A model generated the notes under the pieces. That model made no database searches. It was not told the DNA's origin and saw only the letters and a program-made list of their open reading frames with translations. A DNA stretch of 28,090 bases. It comes from UBA8524 sp964215915 (GTDB taxonomy: Bacteria; Bacteroidota; Bacteroidia; UBA8524). Numbering within the stretch: position 1 is the first letter of the stretch; each line of letters opens with the position of its first letter. The translations under genes and the position numbers were made by a program. Where the stretch lies: positions 1 through 28,090 of the forward strand of contig CAXPEB010000071.1 of NCBI GenBank assembly GCA_964215915.1, given 5' to 3'. Positions 24,203 through 28,090 of the stretch are shown one piece after another.

Positions 24203-24865
24203 ATGCACGCGAGGGAGTTTTTGTCTAACAGATTGTTTCCACTCAAACCGGGTGATACCGTGCAAATGGCCATGGAGCTGTTGAATGCATCGGATGTTGC
24301 TTATTTGCCTGTGGTACGGGAAGGACATTTGAAAGGCTATATCTCCAGTTCTCAGCTTATGGATATTCGTCCGCGTACCCGCAAACTGGAAGCCCTTCTG
24401 GATTCTGCCCCGGCGCCCAGAATCATGGCCGATCAGCATCTGTTTGAAGTGATCCGGGTGTTTGCCCAGATTCAATCGACTGTGCTGGCGGTAGTGGATT
24501 CTGAAGAGGAATTTCTGGGCATCATATCTGCCAAAGAACTGATCCGTAAAATGGCGGGTTTCAGCGGCTTGACGGAGCAGGGTAGCATACTTACACTTAG
24601 AATCGGTTTACAGGATTATAGCTTGTCTGAGATAGCCCGGCTGGTGGAATACAACAATGCCAAAATTCTGAGCCTTCAGCTGGAAGCTCCGGAAGAGGAG
24701 CGACAACTCATGGTTCACCTTAAGCTCAATACCCACGATCTTAAAAGTCTTGTTGCTACCTTTGAACGCTATAACTACGAAGTGGAAGCCTCTTACCTGG
24801 CCGAGGACGATCAGAAAAACCTGAAAGACCGTTACGATCAGTTGATGCGCTACCTCGACATCTGA
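24203..24865 (+). CDS. CBS-domain protein with C-terminal ACT-like region
   Basis: This 220-residue cytoplasmic protein has two CBS motifs (about 12-55, with LPVVREGHLKGYIS, and about 74-115, with LAVVDSEEEFLGIIS) that together usually bind adenine nucleotides. Residues of about 128-200 look like a ferredoxin-like ACT fold, as in AcuB-type proteins. The start ATG is 35 bases after the amidotransferase, and its stop is one base before the next gene. In other Bacteroidota a CBS protein commonly sits beside NAD kinase, as here (from memory), so this probably marks where the conserved envelope/NAD block begins. No specific ligand can be assigned. Confidence 0.9.
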   Translation: MHAREFLSNRLFPLKPGDTVQMAMELLNASDVAYLPVVREGHLKGYISSSQLMDIRPRTRKLEALLDSAPAPRIMADQHLFEVIRVFAQIQSTVLAVVDSEEEFLGIISAKELIRKMAGFSGLTEQGSILTLRIGLQDYSLSEIARLVEYNNAKILSLQLEAPEEERQLMVHLKLNTHDLKSLVATFERYNYEVEASYLAEDDQKNLKDRYDQLMRYLDI

Positions 24866-24866
24866 C

Positions 24867-26264
24867 ATGCTCCGGGGACTTTTCATCCTGATTTTCTTCT
24901 TGCTGATGGTGCAGCCCCGCTTGCTGTATGGAAAAGACCTGGATTCCGTTCGGGTTGAATCCATAAAAATCGTTGGCAACAAGGTTACCAAATCCTTTTT
25001 TATCCTTAGGGAACTGGATTTCAAGGAGGGCGACTACCTGAAAACCGAAACACTGGAAGATCGGTTTCTCCGCAATCGCAACCGGATATTCAATACCGGC
25101 TTATTCAATCAGGTTCGGTTATCCCGGATTCCGTCGGCGAATGCAGAGGAATTAGTCCTTCAGATAGAGGTAACGGAAAAATGGTACCTGTGGCCTTATC
25201 CGGTCCTGATGTTTGCCGACAGAAACTTCAATACATGGTGGGAAACCAAAGACCCTTCGCGACTGAATATTGGGCTTAACGTATACCACTACAATTTCCG
25301 CGGGCGTGGTGAAAAACTCAAGATATCAACACTATGGGGCTATACCCGTAAATTGGCGTTGGATTATGAAATACCCTACCTCGACCGGGAACGAAAGAAA
25401 GGAGTTCATATCCAGTTGGCATATCAAAGCAATAAAGAAATTTGGTACAAGCCGGTAGATAACCGCCTGCAATTCCTGTTTGACCCGAACACACGGGCCA
25501 TTCGGTATTACCAGGCTGAGCTGGCTTATTTGTATCGGCCGGAGTGGTATATCAGACACCGGTTCAGCGTAGGGTTCGAAGACATTGTGGTAAGCGATAC
25601 CGTGCTGGAAGAAGGCCTGAACCCGCAATACCTTGCCGGAGGCTTGGATCACCAAACCTCCATTCGATTACACTATGCATTCAAATGGGATTACCGGGAT
25701 ATTGCCTATTATCCCCTGCGTGGCTTTTTTGTGGAAATCAATGCGGAACCCCGTTACCTGGTTGAGGACAAATCTTTTTACGGAGTGCTAACGCTGAATG
25801 CGGAAAAATTCTTTGATATGGGAAAGGGCTTTTTTGCCGGTTTCGGATTACGGTCTAAGGTATCGGTACCCGACAAACAACCGTATAGCCTGTATTCGGC
25901 ACTGGGATATAAGTTTTTTGTAAGGGGTTTTGAGCCTTACGTGGTTGATGGGCAGCATTATGGACTGCTGCAAAGCAACTTCAAATACCGCCTGATAAGC
26001 CGGGAGATAAGCCTTCCTTTCATCAGCATGGGACAATTCAAAAAAGCTCCGAGTGCCGTATACCTGACCACCTATGCGGATGCCGGTTATGTTTCATCCA
26101 CACGGTTCCTGGAGCCGGGAAATACATACCCCAATCAATGGCTGAGCGGTTTTGGGCTTGGGCTGGACTTTGTAACTTATTACGACCGGGTGATGCGTGT
26201 TGAATACTCGGTCAATGGTTTTGGACGCAAGGGATTATATTTACATTTTACTGCACCGATATGA
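24867..26264 (+). CDS. BamA-like outer-membrane protein with a single POTRA domain
   Basis: This 465-residue protein has a signal peptide (about 1-22), one POTRA domain (about 28-105: VRVESIKIVGNKVTKSFFILREL, then NRIFNTGLFNQVRL) and a C-terminal beta-barrel of the bacterial surface antigen (Omp85) type (about 106-465), with many alternating aromatic strands such as GYKFFVRGFEPYVVDGQHYG. BamA itself has several POTRA domains and is about 800-850 residues, so this is a smaller Omp85 relative. It starts one base after the CBS gene and its stop overlaps nadK by 4 bases, so it is firmly in this operon. It may insert or translocate an outer-membrane component; the cargo is not known. The protein ends in TAPI, lacking the C-terminal Phe often seen in barrels. 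Confidence 0.88.
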   Translation: MLRGLFILIFFLLMVQPRLLYGKDLDSVRVESIKIVGNKVTKSFFILRELDFKEGDYLKTETLEDRFLRNRNRIFNTGLFNQVRLSRIPSANAEELVLQIEVTEKWYLWPYPVLMFADRNFNTWWETKDPSRLNIGLNVYHYNFRGRGEKLKISTLWGYTRKLALDYEIPYLDRERKKGVHIQLAYQSNKEIWYKPVDNRLQFLFDPNTRAIRYYQAELAYLYRPEWYIRHRFSVGFEDIVVSDTVLEEGLNPQYLAGGLDHQTSIRLHYAFKWDYRDIAYYPLRGFFVEINAEPRYLVEDKSFYGVLTLNAEKFFDMGKGFFAGFGLRSKVSVPDKQPYSLYSALGYKFFVRGFEPYVVDGQHYGLLQSNFKYRLISREISLPFISMGQFKKAPSAVYLTTYADAGYVSSTRFLEPGNTYPNQWLSGFGLGLDFVTYYDRVMRVEYSVNGFGRKGLYLHFTAPI

Positions 26265-27142
26265 AAATTGGCGTTTTTGGCAAAAGCATACTGAACGGAG
26301 AATCTGTGGATTTTGTCCATTTTCTGATTGATATGCTGAGTAATCGTGGGGTGGAAGTTTACATCCACGAAAGTTTTATGTCGGTGATCAGGCAGGGGAA
26401 GAAAAGCCGGATTAAGGCGATGGAATTTTCGGATGAAGATGAAATCATTGCCGGTTTTGATTTTATGCTGAGCCTTGGTGGCGATGGGACGCTTCTGGAA
26501 ACGGTGACCATAATCCGCGACAAGGGAACACCGGTGATCGGAATCAATCTGGGTAGGTTGGGATTTCTGGCCAGCGTTTCCAAGAATGATATTTATTATG
26601 CGATAGATGAGTTGCTCAAAGGCAGTTTTGGGCTGGATAAGCGGAGTTTGTTGTACCTGGAATGCAATGACCCTCTGTTCGGCACCATGAATTTTGCCTT
26701 GAATGATTTTGTAATTCACAAAAACGATACGAGCAGCATGATCACGGTCCATGCGTTTATCAATGGCGAATTTCTGAACTCATACTGGGGAGATGGCCTT
26801 ATTGTTTCCACTCCTACCGGATCCACGGGTTATAACCTGAGTTGCGGGGGGCCGATCTTGTTTCCTCAGTCGGGCAGCTTTGCCGTAACGCCGGTTTCTC
26901 CGCATAATCTGAATGTTCGCCCTATCATCATTTCCGATCAGAGTGTTCTTTCGTTCGAAGTAGAAGGCAGAAGCAATAGTTTTCTGGTAAGTATGGACAG
27001 CAGATCCTGCAGCGTGGGGTATGAAACCCAAATGGCTATCAGGCGAGCTCCGTTTACCGTTAACCTTGTCAAACTAAATAGCTCCAATTACCTTAAGACG
27101 CTCAGAACCAAGCTCAACTGGGGTGTGGATGTGCGGAATTAA
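26261..27142 (+). CDS. nadK: NAD kinase
   Basis: This 293-residue enzyme phosphorylates NAD to NADP. The nucleotide-binding GGDGT (73-77) and the downstream NLGRLGFLA (96-104) are diagnostic, followed by LNDFVIHK, SYWGDGLIVSTPTGSTGY and SCGGPILFP. The length and motif order are normal for bacterial NadK. The ATG overlaps the stop of the BamA-like gene by 4 bases (ATGA). It is followed by a 94-base spacer with the promoter of the DUF6089 gene, so transcription may end or be supplemented there. Confidence 0.96.
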   Translation: MKIGVFGKSILNGESVDFVHFLIDMLSNRGVEVYIHESFMSVIRQGKKSRIKAMEFSDEDEIIAGFDFMLSLGGDGTLLETVTIIRDKGTPVIGINLGRLGFLASVSKNDIYYAIDELLKGSFGLDKRSLLYLECNDPLFGTMNFALNDFVIHKNDTSSMITVHAFINGEFLNSYWGDGLIVSTPTGSTGYNLSCGGPILFPQSGSFAVTPVSPHNLNVRPIIISDQSVLSFEVEGRSNSFLVSMDSRSCSVGYETQMAIRRAPFTVNLVKLNSSNYLKTLRTKLNWGVDVRN

Positions 27143-27190
27143 GCTTTGGTGATTTTTCATTTGCCTCAAAGCATATCTCGGATAAAAGTA

Positions 27191-27198
27191 TATATTTG
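27191..27198 (+). promoter_or_regulatory. TAnnTTTG -7 box of the DUF6089 gene
   Basis: TATATTTG in the 94-base spacer after nadK matches the Bacteroidota -7 consensus exactly; 38 bases separate its end from the ATG at 27237. The nearest upstream TTTG (27160-27163) is 27 bases away, longer than usual for a -33 box. A weak hairpin (GCACT 27201-27205 with AGTGC 27214-27218) lies at the expected transcript start. Confidence 0.55.
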
Positions 27199-27236
27199 CA
27201 GCACTTGAGCATTAGTGCATTAACAATCAAGGTGTA

Positions 27237-28031
27237 ATGAAACTGAAATACTATCTGTTAGCCCTTATTTTAGGCACCACAACGGCAACCACAAAGGCCC
27301 AGGACTATGACTTTGGTTTATTTGGGGGAGCCTCATTTTACAACGGGGATCTTTATCCTGGATTCAGCAATGGCGCGGCAAACGCTTTTAAAGGATTTCG
27401 TCCTGCCATAGGCGGGATTGCCCGTTACAATTTTCACCCGAACTTCTCTGTAAGAGGGAACCTCAATTTGGGGTACGTAGCCTACTACGATAAATATGGA
27501 AATAAAGGCACCTTGCGTGAAAAAAGGAACCTGAGCTTCCATTCTCCTATCGTAGAAGTTTCTGCGACGCTGGAAGTGAATTTCATGAAATACATAGCGG
27601 GTACTCGTAAGTATAAATTCGCTCCTTACGGCTTTGTCGGATTTGGTCTGACTTACATGAACCCGAAAGCCTGGTTGGACGGAGAACGTTATGCACTGCG
27701 CAAATATGTTACGGAACAGGAGAAAGTAGGTTCTACTTATAGCGTAATTCAACCGGTAATTCCCATTGGACTTGGAATAAAGTATAACTACAAGCAGGAT
27801 TGGACTATCGGGGCGGAATTTGGCTGGCGCAAGATGTTCACCGATTATCTGGATGATGTCAGCGGCCATTATACTGGAGGAAACTCCAACAGCCTTGATG
27901 ACCGTCTTGGAAACAGAAGCGGCTCTCCTATAGCTGCCGGAACGAAAAGAGGAAATCCTGATACCGAGGACTCGTATTTCTTCGTAGGCTTCACCATTAC
28001 GAAAACCATCCGTCCATATAGCTGTCGCTGA
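27237..28031 (+). CDS. DUF6089-family outer-membrane protein
   Basis: This 264-residue protein matches the uncharacterised DUF6089 group of Bacteroidota envelope proteins. A signal peptide (about 1-21, ending TKA) is followed by an alternating-strand, glycine- and aromatic-rich barrel pattern (DFGLFGGASFYNGDLYPG, GGIARYNFHPNFSVRGNLNL, YGFVGFGLTYMNP, IPIGLGIKYNYKQDWTIGAEFGWRK, SYFFVGFTITKTI). Members commonly lie between nadK and the undecaprenyl-diphosphate synthase and bamA genes, and this one follows nadK. That suggests a link to outer-membrane biogenesis, but no function is established. It has its own candidate promoter and ends 23 bases before a strong terminator. Confidence 0.88.
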   Translation: MKLKYYLLALILGTTTATTKAQDYDFGLFGGASFYNGDLYPGFSNGAANAFKGFRPAIGGIARYNFHPNFSVRGNLNLGYVAYYDKYGNKGTLREKRNLSFHSPIVEVSATLEVNFMKYIAGTRKYKFAPYGFVGFGLTYMNPKAWLDGERYALRKYVTEQEKVGSTYSVIQPVIPIGLGIKYNYKQDWTIGAEFGWRKMFTDYLDDVSGHYTGGNSNSLDDRLGNRSGSPIAAGTKRGNPDTEDSYFFVGFTITKTIRPYSCR

Positions 28032-28045
28032 TATTAAGATTTCAT

Positions 28046-28053
28046 TATATTTG
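28046..28053 (+). promoter_or_regulatory. TAnnTTTG box abutting the terminator hairpin
   Basis: TATATTTG exactly matches the Bacteroidota -7 consensus and touches the left arm of the following hairpin. It could drive the next gene beyond the window, with a hairpin at the 5' end of that transcript, or be a chance A/T-rich match upstream of the terminator. Confidence 0.35.
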
Positions 28054-28084
28054 AAAACGGGTTAAGTTCGCTTAACCCGTTTTT
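28054..28084 (+). terminator. Rho-independent terminator with UUCG tetraloop
   Basis: AAAACGGGTTAAG (28054-28066) pairs perfectly with CTTAACCCGTTTT (28071-28083) around a TTCG loop, a 13-bp stem with an ultra-stable tetraloop, followed by T-rich sequence. It starts 23 bases after the DUF6089 stop and, because it is A/T-flanked on both sides, may work in both directions. Confidence 0.9.
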
Positions 28085-28090
28085 GTTTTG

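Noticed and set aside
26180..26752. 190-residue minus-strand frame over the nadK start
   Set aside because: It is antisense to two well-identified genes and resembles no family.

Overview
The window is a contig end from a member of the Bacteroidota, probably a Flavobacteriales/Sphingobacteriales-type environmental lineage. The evidence is two cell-surface proteins with the two classic type IX secretion (T9SS) sorting domains (type B/CHU_C and type A), a DUF6089 outer-membrane protein next to an NAD kinase, TAnnTTTG-type -7 promoter boxes, and start codons mostly without Shine-Dalgarno sequences. Bases 1-25 are not biological: they match the Illumina TruSeq read-2 adapter, so the genomic sequence starts at about base 26.

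Region 1 (58-8415, + strand): a 2280-residue secreted protein made of a signal peptide, a beta-propeller, 19 tandem 79-residue Ig/PKD-like modules each with exactly two cysteines, two PKD domains and a T9SS type B sorting domain. A Wzx-like polysaccharide flippase follows 27 bases later.

Region 2 (8412-19504, - strand): ten tightly packed glycan genes read from 18502 down to 8412: GT4 glycosyltransferase, WecB-type UDP-GlcNAc 2-epimerase, SAM methyltransferase, second GT-B glycosyltransferase, NeuD/PglD-type acyltransferase, SDR epimerase, DegT/DnrJ aminotransferase, second SDR, a fused cytidylyltransferase-PfkB kinase (HldE domains in swapped order) and a GmhA-like SIS isomerase. Five junctions are 4-base ATGA overlaps. 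Upstream, separated by a terminator, lies a LamG-domain T9SS type A surface protein. The flippase and SIS genes converge and share one CTAG as both stop codons.

Region 3 (19583-24167, + strand): a TIGR04325-type methyltransferase, another SAM methyltransferase (paralogue of the one in region 2), a GT-A glycosyltransferase, an FdtA/QdtA-type 3,4-ketoisomerase, an FdtB/QdtB-type aminotransferase, and an orphan TrpG/PabA glutamine amidotransferase coupled to it. FdtA and FdtB together should give a dTDP-3-amino-3,6-dideoxyhexose.

Region 4 (24203-28031, + strand): housekeeping envelope genes: CBS-domain protein, single-POTRA BamA-like outer-membrane protein, NAD kinase, and DUF6089 protein, ending at a 13-bp UUCG-capped terminator.

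Together regions 1-3 look like a surface-polysaccharide (O-antigen/capsule-type) locus that makes at least two unusual sugars (a heptose-like nucleotide sugar and amino-deoxy sugars), assembles and flips them, and is flanked by T9SS-exported surface proteins. No polymerase, ligase, initiating glycosyltransferase, RmlA/RmlB or 4,6-dehydratase is visible, so the locus depends on genes elsewhere. No tRNA, rRNA, CRISPR array, insertion sequence or phage gene was seen, and no gene-free stretch exceeds 100 bases.
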